The translations under genes were made by a program, and so were the position numbers. A stretch of DNA of 37,686 nt from Modestobacter sp. GTDB lineage: Bacteria; Actinomycetota; Actinomycetes; Mycobacteriales; Geodermatophilaceae. The stretch's first letter is position 1. Every line of letters begins with the position of its first letter. The stretch is taken from assembly GCA_025965635.1 (NCBI GenBank), contig JAOPWO010000302.1, positions 1 to 37,686 of the forward strand, in the 5' to 3' direction. This document shows positions 18,206 through 26,920 of the stretch, piece after piece. The notes under the pieces were generated by a model that ran no database searches, was not told where the DNA came from, and was given only the letters and a program-made list of their open reading frames with translations.

Positions 18206-19382
18206 CCGGCCCGGGCCGGGTGCCCCGCGCCCGGAGGACGTCGAGGCTGACCCCGGCACCGGCTGCCGCGGCCACCCCGGCCAGCAGGAACGGCAGCAGG
18301 AACCCCGCCGTCGCCTCGGCGAGGAACCCGCCGAGCGGCGGGCCGGCGACCTGGGCCAGGCCGAAGGCGAGGGTGCAGCGGCCGAAGGCCCCGGCGAACT
18401 CCCGCGGCGTGAGGAAGTCCGACAGGTGGGCGGCGATGACGGCCGGCAGCCCGGACATCGTCAGGCCGAACAGCAGCGCCGACGCCGAGGCCAGCGGCTC
18501 GATCCCGAGCGGCACGAGCAGGATGGCGCCGGCCATGGCCAGGTAGCCGCCGATCAGGGTGCGGCCCCGGCCCCAGCGGTCGGACAGCGGCCCGAGCAGC
18601 ACCCCGCCGCCGACCATGCCGACGCCGACCAGCGTGTAGACCGCCGCGGCGTGTCCCGGCCCGAAACCGGCGTCGTCCTCGAGCGCGGTCACCAGGTAGC
18701 TGGTGTACACGGAGTACGCGAGCCCGTAGGCGGTGTAGCCGGCGGTCAGGCCGAGCCAGCCGGGCACCCGGCGCAGGGCACCGGCGCGCACGGTGGCGTC
18801 GTCGTCGCGGTGCGGCGCCGGCCGCAGCGCCAGCAGGCAGGCGACCAGCACGGCCAGCGCGAGCGCCGCCTCCACGAGGTACACGGTCCGCCAAGAGGCG
18901 TCCCCGCCCGCGGCGTGCAGCTGCGAGGCGAGCGCGCTGGCCAGGACGATGCCGGCGCCGATCCCCGACCCCGCCACGCCGATGGCCGCCCCGCGGCGCG
19001 ACGGCCGGACGACGGCACCGGCCAGCCCGGGGGTCGGCACCCAGACGAAGGCGCCGCCGAGGCCGGTCAGGACGAGCCCTCCCGCCAGGCCCCCCGCACT
19101 GCCGGCCCGGGAAAGCAGCGCCAGGCCGACCGCGCTGCAGCCGAGGCCGACCTTGATCAGCGTGGCCGGCCGGGCCCGGCGGGACAGCGAGCTGACCGCC
19201 AGCGTCCCGACCAGGTAGGCGCCGACGTTGGCCGTGGCCACCAGACCCGCCACCGCGTAGGAGCCCAGCAGGTCACGGTTGATCGCCGGCAGCAGCAACG
19301 CGTAGGAGAACCGGCCGAAGCTCTGCGCGACCCCGGACGCGAGCGAGACCAGCAGGACGAGCACGCGCGGCCGCACCTGCAC
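18105..19382 (-). CDS. YbfB/YjiJ-type MFS transporter
   Basis: A 425-aa membrane protein with about 12 predicted hydrophobic segments, including VLVLLVSLASGVAQSFGRF at the N-terminus (the QSFGRFSYALLLPAI pattern of YbfB/YjiJ-like carriers). The MFS loop signature between segments 2-3 is recognisable (VSSLSRRARPATLI), and that between 8-9 reads LGPLSDRWGRGRTLIGGY. The substrate is unknown; the family is annotated as sugar or drug-type exporters. The last roughly 45 residues are Gly/Arg-rich and lie antisense to the ligase gene, so the functional protein probably ends before them or the stop has been lost. AGGAGGAG lies about 12 bases before the start. Confidence 0.8.
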   Translation of the reverse strand: MQVRPRVLVLLVSLASGVAQSFGRFSYALLLPAINRDLLGSYAVAGLVATANVGAYLVGTLAVSSLSRRARPATLIKVGLGCSAVGLALLSRAGSAGGLAGGLVLTGLGGAFVWVPTPGLAGAVVRPSRRGAAIGVAGSGIGAGIVLASALASQLHAAGGDASWRTVYLVEAALALAVLVACLLALRPAPHRDDDATVRAGALRRVPGWLGLTAGYTAYGLAYSVYTSYLVTALEDDAGFGPGHAAAVYTLVGVGMVGGGVLLGPLSDRWGRGRTLIGGYLAMAGAILLVPLGIEPLASASALLFGLTMSGLPAVIAAHLSDFLTPREFAGAFGRCTLAFGLAQVAGPPLGGFLAEATAGFLLPFLLAGVAAAAGAGVSLDVLRARGTRPGPVRPAAGHRGGGPGGGGRSGAGAGRPRRAARRRH

Positions 19383-19479
19383 GAGGCTCCTCCTGCGAGC
19401 GTCCCGGGACGACCGGCGCCGTGGCCGTCCGACCGCTGGAGTCCACCACGCCGGAGTCGATCACGCCGGGTCCGGTGGC

Positions 19480-20262
19480 TCACACCAGGGCGGTGGCTCC
19501 GGTCAGCGTGGACCGCGGCTCGGGCCGGCCGGCTCCCACCGCGAGGTCGGCGGCCAACGCGCCGATCAGGGCCGCGAACTTGGCTCCGTGACCGGAGCAC
19601 GGCGAGGCGACGACGACGGGCCCGATCCGGTCGAGGACGAAGTCCTCGTCCGGCGTGGTGGTGTACCGGCAGCTGCCCTGCGCGACCGGCTCCGGCGCCG
19701 GCCCGGGGAGGAACTCCGCCACGTACCGCAGCACCCGCTCGCGGGAGGAGGGGTCGACCCGGCCGTCCCGGTCCGACGCGGTGGTCACGGTGCCGCCGTC
19801 GTGCTGGGCGACCTTGAACGCCGGCGGCACCGTGACCACCGGAGGGCAGGCCGAAGAGCTGCAGCGCCCCCTGGTGCACGAAGACCGGCCACCCGACGTC
19901 CGGCTCACGCCGGCGGAAGTGGAAGACCTGCTGCTGGGTGACCGTCAGCGCGGGAGGGCCAGCGGCACCCCGAGGGAGCCGGCCAGCTCCGGCAGCCAGG
20001 GCCCCGCCGCCACCACCACCGTGTCCGCCGCGATGCCCGGTCCGTCGGTGCGCAGCAGCGCGCCGTCGCCGCGCGCCTCGACCGGCAGCGCCCGGGTGCG
20101 GCCCAGCACGGTGCCACCACGCTCCGCCACCCGCCCCACCCGAGCGGCCACCGCGGCGTCGGCGTCGAGCACGCCGGCCTCGGGGTGGAACAGCACCGGT
20201 CCGTCGAAGCGCATGCCGGGCCAGCGGGCCGATGACAATCACGTTTCCGCGCGCCGGGCGGC
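19480..20262 (-). pseudogene. Decayed FAD-dependent amine oxidase (sarcosine/N-methyltryptophan oxidase type)
   Basis: Minus-strand pieces read as a monomeric sarcosine oxidase. A possible N-terminal stub NVIVIG is followed directly by mid-protein sequence RWPGMRFDGPVLFHPEAGVLDADA and VVVAAGPWLPELAGSLGVPL. One frame change near 19948 gives LTVTQQQVFHFRRREPDVGWP. A second near 19835 gives FKVAQHDGGTVTTASDRDG and the FAD-closing VVVASPCSGHGAKFAALIG. The FAD-binding N-terminal region of about 110 codons is gone and two frameshifts break the rest. It stands between the MFS gene and the dehydrogenase gene. Sequencing error could explain the frameshifts, but not the missing N-terminus. Confidence 0.75.
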
Positions 20263-20491
20263 TCGTGCGGTTCTCCTGCGCTGACGGGGTCGTGCACCAC
20301 CGCCACAGCGGCAGCAACACCGCAGGGACCTCGTCCTTCGGGCAGGACAGGGTGACTGGGGCGGCTGGGCTGCCGATCGACTGCTCCGTCGTCTCCACGG
20401 GGACGACCCGGTCCCGGCCAGACCCTCGTACAGTCCCGGTGGTGGCGTCGGCCTCGACGGGGGGCGCGTCGCACGACCTGGAGGTGCCCTC

Positions 20492-23344
20492 ATGAGCGTT
20501 ACCGACCGGCGCACGCGCCGCGCCCTGGCCCAGGACCGGGACGACGACCTGCTGAACCCGGCCGGGCCGCTGCTGGCCGTGCTCGAGGAGGCCGCACCCG
20601 GCGGGGTCGCGGCCCGGGCCTCGGACCGGCTCTCCTTCGCCCACGACGCATCCCACTACCTGCTGGTCCCCCAGGCGGTGGTCACGCCCCGCGACGCCGG
20701 CCAGGTGGCCGCGCTGCTGCAGGTGAGCGCCACCCAGGGCGTGCCGCTGACCTTCCGCTCCGGCGGCACCAGCCTGTCGGGGCAGGCCACCAACGACGGC
20801 GTGCTGGTCGACACCCGGCGCAACTTCCGCGGCATCGAGGTCCTCGACGGCGGCGCCCGCGTCCGGGTGCAGCCCGGGGCGACGGTGCGGGCGGTCAACG
20901 CCCGGCTGGCGCCGTACGGACGCAAGCTCGGCCCCGACCCGGCCAGCGAGTCCGCCTGCACGATCGGCGGCGTGGTGGCCAACAACTCCAGCGGCATGGC
21001 GTGCGGTACCGAGTTCAACACCTACCGGACGCTGGAGTCCGCCGTCCTGGTGCTGCCCAGCGGCACCGTGCTGGACACCGGCGCCCCCGACGCCGACGAG
21101 CGGCTGCGCGCCGTCGAGCCGGAGGTGTACGAGGGGCTGGCCCGGCTGCGCGACCGGGTCCGCGGCAACCCTGTCTCGGTCGACAAGATCCGCAGCCTCT
21201 ACGCCATCAAGAACACGATGGGCTACGGGGTCAACTCCTTCGTCGACCACACCCGGCCCGTCGACGTCCTGCTGCACCTGGTCGTCGGCAGCGAGGGGAC
21301 GCTCGCCTTCGTCGCCGAGGCGACCTTCGCCACCGTGCCGGCCCATCCGCACGCGGCCACCGCGCTGCTGATGTTTCCCGACCTGGCCGCGGCCACCGGG
21401 TCGCTGCCGGCCCTGGTGGACGCCGGCTTCGCGACCATCGAGCTGCTCGACGCGACCAGCCTGCGGGTGGCCCAGGGGGACCCGGAGGCGACCGCGGAGC
21501 TGCGGGCGCTGCAGGTCCGCGACCACACCGCGCTGCTCGTGGAGCACCAGCAGCCGACCAGCGAGGAGCTCGCCGACCGGGTCGCCGCGTCCGCGGCGGT
21601 GTTCGGCGGCCTGCCGCTCGCCTCTCCCGCCGGTCTCAGCAGCGACGCCGTCACGCGGGCGGCGCTGTGGCACATCCGCAAGGGCCTCTACACCGCGGTC
21701 GCCGGCGCCCGGCCGTCCGGCACCACGGCGCTGCTGGAGGACATCGCCGTCCCGGTGGAGCGGCTGCTGCCCACGTGCGAGAGCCTCACCGAGCTGTTCG
21801 ACCGGCACGGGTACGCCGGCAGCGTCATCTTCGGGCACGCCAAGGACGGCAACGTCCACTTCCTGCTGAACGAGGACTTCGACCGTCCGGAGATGATCGA
21901 GCGCTACCTGTCCTTCACCGACGACATGGTCGACCTGGTGCTCGGCCACGACGGCACGCTCAAGGCCGAGCACGGCACGGGGAGGATCATGGCGCCGTTC
22001 GTGCGCCGGCAGTACGGCGACGAGCTGTACGAGGTGATGCAGGAGGTCAAGCGGCTGGTGGACCCTCGGGGTCTGCTCAACCCCGGGGTCCTGCTCGACG
22101 AGGACCCGGCCGCCCACATCAGCCACCTCAAGTCGACGCCCACCGTCGAGGTCGAGGTCGACCGGTGCGTGGAGTGCGGCTACTGCGAGCCGGTCTGCCC
22201 GAGCAAGGACCTCACCACCACGCCCCGCCGGCGGATCGTGCTGCGCCGGGAGATCGCCCGCGCACGGGACGCCGGAGACGCCGATCTGCTGGAGCGACTG
22301 GAGGACGAGTACCAGTACGACGCGATCGACACCTGCGCCGTCGACGGCATGTGCCAGACCGCCTGCCCGGTGCTCATCGACACCGGGGACCTGACCCGCC
22401 GGCTGCGCGGTGAGCAGGCGGGCCGGGTGGAGCAGAAGGTGTGGTCGGCCGCGGCGCGGCACTGGGACGGGACGACGCGGGCGGCGGCCGCCGCGCTCAC
22501 CGTCGCCCGGACCGTGCCCTCCCCCCTCCCCCGCGCCGCCACCGTGGCCGGCCGGGCGCTACTCAGCCGGGACACGGTGCCGGCCTGGTCACCGGAACTG
22601 CCCGGCGGCGGCACCCGGCGGCGCCCCCGCCCGGCGCAGAACGCGCAGGCGGTGTACTTCCCGGCGTGCATCTCCACGATGTTCGGGCCGACCGGCGGTC
22701 CCGGCGTGCAGGACGCGTTCCTGGCGCTGTGCGACCGGGCCGGCGTCCCGGTCCGGGTGCCCGACGGCATCGGCGGACTGTGCTGCGGGACCCCGTGGAA
22801 GTCCAAGGGCCTGACCGGGGGCTGGGAGGCGATGCGCGCCCAGGTGGGCCCGGTGCTGCGCGAGGCCACCGACGACGGCGCCCTCCCGGTGGTCGTGGAC
22901 GCGGCCTCCTGCACGGAGGGCCTGATCCGGCTGCTGGGCGAGGACGAGGGCATCACGGTCGTGGACGCGGTCGCGTTCGTCGACTCCGCCGTCCTGCCGC
23001 AGCTGCCAGCGGCGCGTCGCGTGCCCTCGCTCATGGTGCACCCGACCTGCTCCTCCACCCAGCTCGGGATCAACCCGGCGCTGCTGCGGGTGGCCGCGGC
23101 CGCGGCGGTGGAGGTGCTGCAGCCGAACGACTGGCTCTGCTGCGCCTTCGCCGGCGACCGTGGGCTGCTGCACCCGGAGCTGACCGCCTCGGCGACCGCA
23201 GCCGAGGCCCGGGACGTGGCCCTCCGCCCGGCGACGGCGTACGCGTCGGTGAACCGGACGTGCGAGCTGGGCATGACGCGCGCCACCGGGCACCCCTACC
23301 AGCACCTGCTCGAGGTGCTCGAGGAGGCCACCCGCGAGGGATGA
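20492..23344 (+). CDS. FAD/Fe-S D-2-hydroxyacid dehydrogenase (D-lactate dehydrogenase type, GlcD-GlcF fusion)
   Basis: A 950-aa fused enzyme. Residues about 40-250 form the FAD-binding PCMH domain (FRSGGTSLSGQATNDGV near 90, GGVVANNSSGMACG). Residues about 280-530 form the C-terminal FAD-linked oxidase domain (VIFGHAKDGNVHFLLNEDF, DGTLKAEHGTGRIMAPFV). Two ferredoxin-like 4Fe-4S motifs follow (CVECGYCEPVCPSKD near 557; CAVDGMCQTACPV near 615). Two CCG domains come last (LCCGTPWKSKG near 763; HPTCSSTQ and CCAFAGDRG near 850-890), as in glycolate-oxidase GlcF and LutA. Such proteins oxidise D-lactate or other D-2-hydroxyacids and pass electrons to the respiratory chain. The ribosome site GGAGG is 7 bases before the ATG. 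The exact substrate cannot be fixed from sequence. Confidence 0.85.
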   Translation: MSVTDRRTRRALAQDRDDDLLNPAGPLLAVLEEAAPGGVAARASDRLSFAHDASHYLLVPQAVVTPRDAGQVAALLQVSATQGVPLTFRSGGTSLSGQATNDGVLVDTRRNFRGIEVLDGGARVRVQPGATVRAVNARLAPYGRKLGPDPASESACTIGGVVANNSSGMACGTEFNTYRTLESAVLVLPSGTVLDTGAPDADERLRAVEPEVYEGLARLRDRVRGNPVSVDKIRSLYAIKNTMGYGVNSFVDHTRPVDVLLHLVVGSEGTLAFVAEATFATVPAHPHAATALLMFPDLAAATGSLPALVDAGFATIELLDATSLRVAQGDPEATAELRALQVRDHTALLVEHQQPTSEELADRVAASAAVFGGLPLASPAGLSSDAVTRAALWHIRKGLYTAVAGARPSGTTALLEDIAVPVERLLPTCESLTELFDRHGYAGSVIFGHAKDGNVHFLLNEDFDRPEMIERYLSFTDDMVDLVLGHDGTLKAEHGTGRIMAPFVRRQYGDELYEVMQEVKRLVDPRGLLNPGVLLDEDPAAHISHLKSTPTVEVEVDRCVECGYCEPVCPSKDLTTTPRRRIVLRREIARARDAGDADLLERLEDEYQYDAIDTCAVDGMCQTACPVLIDTGDLTRRLRGEQAGRVEQKVWSAAARHWDGTTRAAAAALTVARTVPSPLPRAATVAGRALLSRDTVPAWSPELPGGGTRRRPRPAQNAQAVYFPACISTMFGPTGGPGVQDAFLALCDRAGVPVRVPDGIGGLCCGTPWKSKGLTGGWEAMRAQVGPVLREATDDGALPVVVDAASCTEGLIRLLGEDEGITVVDAVAFVDSAVLPQLPAARRVPSLMVHPTCSSTQLGINPALLRVAAAAAVEVLQPNDWLCCAFAGDRGLLHPELTASATAAEARDVALRPATAYASVNRTCELGMTRATGHPYQHLLEVLEEATREG

Positions 23345-23553
23345 CCCGGTCAGGACCCGTCCGACCACCCCGACCCGGAGGAGGTCGTCGACGCGACCGT
23401 GCCGGGCAGCGCAGTCGGCCCACCGGCGTCGCCGGCCGAGCCCAGGCTGCCCATCCCGTGGGTGCAGCCGATCGGCATCAGCCGGTCGCCGGGGGTCCCT
23501 CGTCTCCGGCGACACCGGGTACATCCGGGCGGGCCGTTGCCTGGCGCACGCAG

Positions 23554-23587
23554 GAGGCGGACCGGTCCACAGGGACCGGCCCGCCTC
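23554..23587 (-). terminator. Strong hairpin terminator downstream of the phasin gene
   Basis: Arms 23554-23568 and 23573-23587 form a 15-bp stem with a 4-base loop. In minus-strand RNA every position pairs, with one G-U wobble, which points to the minus strand as the functional sense. It starts 36 bases after the phasin stop codon. No T-run follows. The 200 bases between it and the dehydrogenase stop at 23344 show no gene I can support. Confidence 0.7.
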
Positions 23588-23623
23588 AGGAGTCCGCAGC
23601 GCGACCTGCGACGTGCGGTGCGA

Positions 23624-24202
23624 CTACTTGGTGTCGTCCTCGACGAGGCGAGCGACGAGCTCGTCGACCGTGCCGGTCTTGAGCAGGTTGCGCTTGCCGG
23701 CCTCATCGGCGAGCTCGACCTTGGTGAGGCCCTCGTAGCGCGCGCGAGCGTCGTCCTGAGCCTTCTTGCGCTCGACCCGCTCGGCCTTGGCGGCCTCCGC
23801 GCGCGCCTCGCGCTCGGCCTTCTCCGCCTGGTCGGCCTGGTCGGCAACCGTCTGCTCGAGGTTGTCGACGCCCGTGCGGGCAGCGTCAGCCAGACCCTGG
23901 GCCTGGTCACGCACGACGGTGGTGACCGACTCGATCTGCTGGCGGGTGACGCCGGTCAGCGTGTTCGCGACCTCGGCGAGCTTGCGGGCGTAGTCGTGGT
24001 TCAGGTCGACGACCTGCTTGATGAAGGAGAACTGGCGCTCCACGACCTCGGTGGCGTCCAGCTGCGGGACGGCGGGGACGGTGGGGAGGGCGCGGAACTG
24101 GTCGGTGACCGAGTTCAGGCTGTTCTTCCACGTGTCGAGCGTGCTGGTGAAGGCGTTCTCGACGCGGCGGGCGGTCTCGGCGTGATCGGTCGTCGAAGTC
24201 AT
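23624..24202 (-). CDS. Phasin-type PHA-granule protein with SAP/Rho-N-like C-terminal tail
   Basis: A 192-aa protein. Residues about 10-95 resemble the phasin helical region (VENAFTSTLDTWKNSLNSV, VVERQFSFIKQVVDLNHDYA, RKLAEVANTLTG). Residues about 100-150 form an Ala/Glu/Lys-rich coiled coil (QADQAEKAEREARAEAAKA). The end, YEGLTKVELADEAGKRNLLK followed by TGTVDELVARLVEDD, looks like a SAP/Rho-N helix-extended-helix, usually a nucleic-acid-binding fold. Phasins coat polyhydroxyalkanoate granules. A DNA-binding-like tail suggests attachment of granules to the nucleoid, as proposed for PhaM and some actinobacterial phasins. A good sigma-70-type promoter lies directly upstream and a hairpin downstream, so it is a single-gene unit. 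Confidence 0.78.
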   Translation of the reverse strand: MTSTTDHAETARRVENAFTSTLDTWKNSLNSVTDQFRALPTVPAVPQLDATEVVERQFSFIKQVVDLNHDYARKLAEVANTLTGVTRQQIESVTTVVRDQAQGLADAARTGVDNLEQTVADQADQAEKAEREARAEAAKAERVERKKAQDDARARYEGLTKVELADEAGKRNLLKTGTVDELVARLVEDDTK

Positions 24203-24208
24203 GCGTTA

Positions 24209-24238
24209 ACTATCCCAAGCACTTGCTTTGTATGTCAA
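24209..24238 (-). promoter_or_regulatory. Phasin promoter with palindrome in the spacer
   Basis: On the minus strand TTGACA (24238-24233) is followed after 18 bases by GATAGT (24214-24209), a good -35/-10 pair lying just upstream of the phasin ATG at 24202. The spacer holds the palindrome AAGCA-AG-TGCTT (24228-24217), well placed for a repressor such as a PhaR-type granule-sensing protein. The very short leader is notable. Confidence 0.6.
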
Positions 24239-24279
24239 CCGCTCGGGCGGATGTGACCCGACACACCGGCCGCGCGAGG

Positions 24280-25125
24280 ATGGACCGCCGGGCATCCGGC
24301 GCTGCGTCAGACATGCCTCTCCTCGCGTCCGACCGCGCCGGCCGCGGTGAGCCGCTCCTGCTCCTGCACGGCATCGGCTCCACCCGGGACGACTTCGCCG
24401 CACTGCTCCCGGAACTGGCGGAACACTTCGACGTCCTGTCCGTCGACCTGCCCGGGCACGGCGCCTCGGAGGTCGGCACGTGGCCACCGACCGTCGCCGG
24501 GCTCACCGACGCCGTCGAGGCCGACCTCGACGCCCGGGGTCTGCACCGCGTGCACGTGCTGGGCAACTCGCTCGGGGGCCGCATCGGCATCGAGCTCGCG
24601 GCGCGCCGCCGGGCCCGCTCCCTCGTGGCACTGTCCCCGTCCGGCCTGGGTCTTCCGGCGGAGCGGTTGCACCAGGGACTCCTCATGGCCACGACCCGAC
24701 ACCTGACCCGGGCACTGCGACCGCTTCTCGGCACCCTCGCCGGCACGCCAGCTGGCCGCACCGCGCTGCTCGGCGGGATGCGCGCGCGCCCGTGGGAGGC
24801 GAGCGAAACCGAGGCACTGGCCATGCGCGGTGGCTTTGCTGACGCCACCGGGTTCTGGTCGATGCTGTGGTGGGCGGTCCTGCGGGACGTCCCGACCGGC
24901 CTGCACCGGGTGGAGTGCCCGGTCACGCTGGCCCAGGGGGCCCTCGACATGGTCGGCGCGGGGCAGACCCCGCGGTACCTGGCGCTGATCCCAGGGTCGC
25001 GCTTCCACCTGCTGCCCGCCGCAGGGCACGCGCCCCAGTCCGACGCCGCGGACGCGATCCTGACCCTCGTCCGGGACACCGCCGGACGGGCCGGCACGCG
25101 CACCGGTGGTCCCGTCCGCACCTGA
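24280..25125 (+). CDS. Alpha/beta hydrolase
   Basis: A 281-aa alpha/beta-fold hydrolase. LLLLHGIGSTRDDFAALLP holds the oxyanion region and VLSVDLPGHGASE follows. The nucleophile elbow is LGNSLGGRIG with Ser97. A late Asp probably lies in LAQGALDMVGAG, and the His in AAGHAPQSDAAD. No signal peptide is seen, so it should be cytoplasmic. It is divergent from the phasin gene and convergent with the PHB-depolymerase-type esterase, so a role in PHA or fatty-ester turnover is possible but unproven. The start is uncertain: in-frame options are GTG 24253, ATG 24280 and ATG 24313, none with an ideal ribosome site. An ATG at 24313 would still include the whole domain. Confidence 0.75.
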   Translation: MDRRASGAASDMPLLASDRAGRGEPLLLLHGIGSTRDDFAALLPELAEHFDVLSVDLPGHGASEVGTWPPTVAGLTDAVEADLDARGLHRVHVLGNSLGGRIGIELAARRRARSLVALSPSGLGLPAERLHQGLLMATTRHLTRALRPLLGTLAGTPAGRTALLGGMRARPWEASETEALAMRGGFADATGFWSMLWWAVLRDVPTGLHRVECPVTLAQGALDMVGAGQTPRYLALIPGSRFHLLPAAGHAPQSDAADAILTLVRDTAGRAGTRTGGPVRT

Positions 25126-25162
25126 GGACGGCGCGGCGACCACCGGGCGGGCCGAGGCGGAC

Positions 25163-26287
25163 CTACGCGGAGCGCGGGGCGGCCGTCCCGAGGAAGAACC
25201 GGAGCATCTCGGCGGATGCATCCGGTCCCATGGGGTCGGTGCAGGACCCGGCCGCACTCCCGCCGAACCAGGCATGACCGCCCCCGTGGACGGTCCACGA
25301 CTCAGCCAGGACGGCGCCGGCGACGTCGGTGTGCACCACCCGGGTGCAGGGACGGCCTCCCCGGCGCGTCACCAGGGTCGCGTCCGCCACCGGGCTCGGA
25401 GCCGAGACCAGCCGGGCAGCCACCAGCTTCTCCGCGTTGACCGGCGCCACGGTGGCATCCCGGTCACCGTGGAACACGATCAACGGGACACGGCCGGCCG
25501 GGCCCGGCGAGCCCCCGGTGCGCATGGCGGCAAGGGCAGAGATCGGGTCGTGCGCCGCACCGTAGGCGATTCCGCTGTGGACGCCGACGCCGGCGAACAG
25601 TTCCGGGTACGTCGCCGCCATCACCGCGGCCATCGCGCCACCGGCGGACAGCCCGGCGACGTACACGCGGGAGCTGTCGACGGCGTGCTCGGTCATGACC
25701 CGGTGGACGATGGCGGCGATGATCGAGGGCTCACCCGAGCCGGCCACCTGGTCGGCCCGGGAGAACCAGTTCCAGAAGCGACCACTGTTGGCGGCCGCGG
25801 ACTGCTCGGGATAGGCGACGAGGAAGACGTGCTCCTCGGCGTGTTCGTTCATCCGGGTCCCCGCGGCGCAGTCCGCCGCGTCCTGCTCGCCCCCGTGCAG
25901 CATGACGACCAGGGGGACCGGTGCGCCCGTGTACCCGGTGGGGATGTACAGCTCGTAGCTGCGGGTGCCGGCCGGCACCCGGTGGCTCAGACGGCGGATC
26001 TCCCCTCCGGATGGGGCCGTCTCGACCACACCCGGACGTGACCCCACCGTGCGCGTGGGCCCACCGGTCCGCGGGCGGCCGGACATCGCCGCCACCGCGG
26101 CGGAGCCGACATCTGGGGACGGTCCGCTGGGGCGTCGGGGGCCGGACGGGGAAGCCCCGGACGACCGGACGCCGGAAGGAGCGCCGAGCGTGCGCTGGAT
26201 GGTCTCCACCGCCTCGGTCGGGCGCCCGGCGCGGGTGAGCCGCAGGACTTCGGACATGCGGGATCTGCGGTCGCCGTCCATGGTCAC
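25163..26287 (-). CDS. PHB depolymerase-family esterase
   Basis: A 374-aa protein of the short-chain PHA-depolymerase/feruloyl-esterase family. The catalytic domain spans residues about 100-370: [50 protein letters not shown], the nucleophile elbow [10 protein letters not shown] with Ser214, [14 protein letters not shown] with Asp275/277, and [11 protein letters not shown] with His338. The start has no secretion signal; residues 11-35 ([21 protein letters not shown]) resemble the N-terminal tag seen in actinobacterial members. The enzyme may therefore act inside the cell. The GTG at 26287 overlaps the stop of the upstream frame (GTGA); ATGs at 26281 and 26257 are alternatives. The actual polymer or ester substrate is not fixed by sequence. 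Confidence 0.82.
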   Translation of the reverse strand: MTMDGDRRSRMSEVLRLTRAGRPTEAVETIQRTLGAPSGVRSSGASPSGPRRPSGPSPDVGSAAVAAMSGRPRTGGPTRTVGSRPGVVETAPSGGEIRRLSHRVPAGTRSYELYIPTGYTGAPVPLVVMLHGGEQDAADCAAGTRMNEHAEEHVFLVAYPEQSAAANSGRFWNWFSRADQVAGSGEPSIIAAIVHRVMTEHAVDSSRVYVAGLSAGGAMAAVMAATYPELFAGVGVHSGIAYGAAHDPISALAAMRTGGSPGPAGRVPLIVFHGDRDATVAPVNAEKLVAARLVSAPSPVADATLVTRRGGRPCTRVVHTDVAGAVLAESWTVHGGGHAWFGGSAAGSCTDPMGPDASAEMLRFFLGTAAPRSA

Positions 26288-26368
26288 CTGTGCGGGTGTG
26301 GGGCTCGGTGCCGCCCGGCCGACCGGCGCCGGACGACTGCCGCCCGCGCGGTGGCGGGGGCAGCGGCC

Positions 26369-26646
26369 TCACGTGGTGCGCGAGGCGCGAGAGTCCTTGA
26401 CCGCCCCCGGCGCCCGGAAGGCGCCGCGGACCTCCACCGTGGCGATCGTCGCCGGCGACGGTTCCGGGGTGACGTCGTCGGCTCGGTGACGGCCGTGGCC
26501 CTGAACTCGAACCGCCACCGGATCGCCGTCCGGAGGAAGGCGGTGCGGTGGGCGTGGGACCCCTCATCGGCCGGTAGGTCGAACCGACCCGGATCGACGG
26601 GCTCGATCTTCATGGTGATCTTCTCGCTCGTGTCCACCTCGGCCAT
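26369..26646 (-). pseudogene. Small hypothetical gene, probably frameshifted
   Basis: From the ATG at 26646, preceded by GGAAGGAGG, the frame reads MAEVDTSEKITMKIEPVDPG, then a hydrophilic linker and RTAIRWRFEFRATAVTEPT. Near 26490 the natural-looking sequence jumps to another frame, PEPSPATIATVEVRGAF and RAPGAVKDSRASRTT, which ends at 26369. The original frame instead turns Arg-rich and ends at 26284, overlapping the esterase GTG. A one-base insertion or two-base deletion explains this, so the gene is either broken or mis-sequenced. I do not recognise the product. Confidence 0.45.
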
Positions 26647-26834
26647 CGGCCCCCTCGGCCCGGCCTCCTTCCTCGACCCTCCCACGCGATGGTCCGACGA
26701 GCGACGCGGCGGCCGGTGACCGTCCGGCCCAGGACCGCAGCTCACCGGCGGTGCCGGAACCGCCGGTCAGGACCGGTCGGCCCTCACGTCCCGGATGCGC
26801 GACTGGACACCGTCGTCCACGGACGCTACGACTG

Positions 26835-26850
26835 TGTGACGACGATCACA
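26835..26850. promoter_or_regulatory. CRP/GlxR-type binding site upstream of phaB
   Basis: TGTGA-CGACGA-TCACA is a perfect match to the CRP-family consensus TGTGA-N6-TCACA. It lies 70 bases before the phaB ATG, where it could act as activator or repressor site. In actinobacteria such sites are bound by GlxR/Crp proteins that sense cAMP. The match is seen; occupancy is inferred. The rest of 26647-26920 shows no gene. Confidence 0.6.
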
Positions 26851-26920
26851 TCGAGTCGGCGGATGCCCGCGCGCGACCCGTCCGCGTTCGTCGCGTCTCG
26901 TCCGACCGGGAGGAACTCAC

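Noticed and set aside
15290-18259. Long minus-strand frame opposite aceB and the DNA ligase
   Set aside because: Low-complexity Gly/Arg/Asp composition, no domains, fully opposite two certain genes.
19157-22462. Minus-strand frame of about 1100 codons opposite the FAD/Fe-S dehydrogenase
   Set aside because: Shadow of a certain plus-strand gene; only short stretches over 19480-20262 carry real homology, and those belong to the pseudogene.
24252-24265. TGTG-N6-CACA dyad near the alpha/beta hydrolase start
   Set aside because: The spacing is two bases too short for the CRP-type consensus and the arms have only four bases.
26485-26500. Programmed -1 frameshift site in the small gene upstream of the esterase
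   Set aside because: No proper slippery heptamer or downstream structure is evident; a simple indel explains the frame change better.
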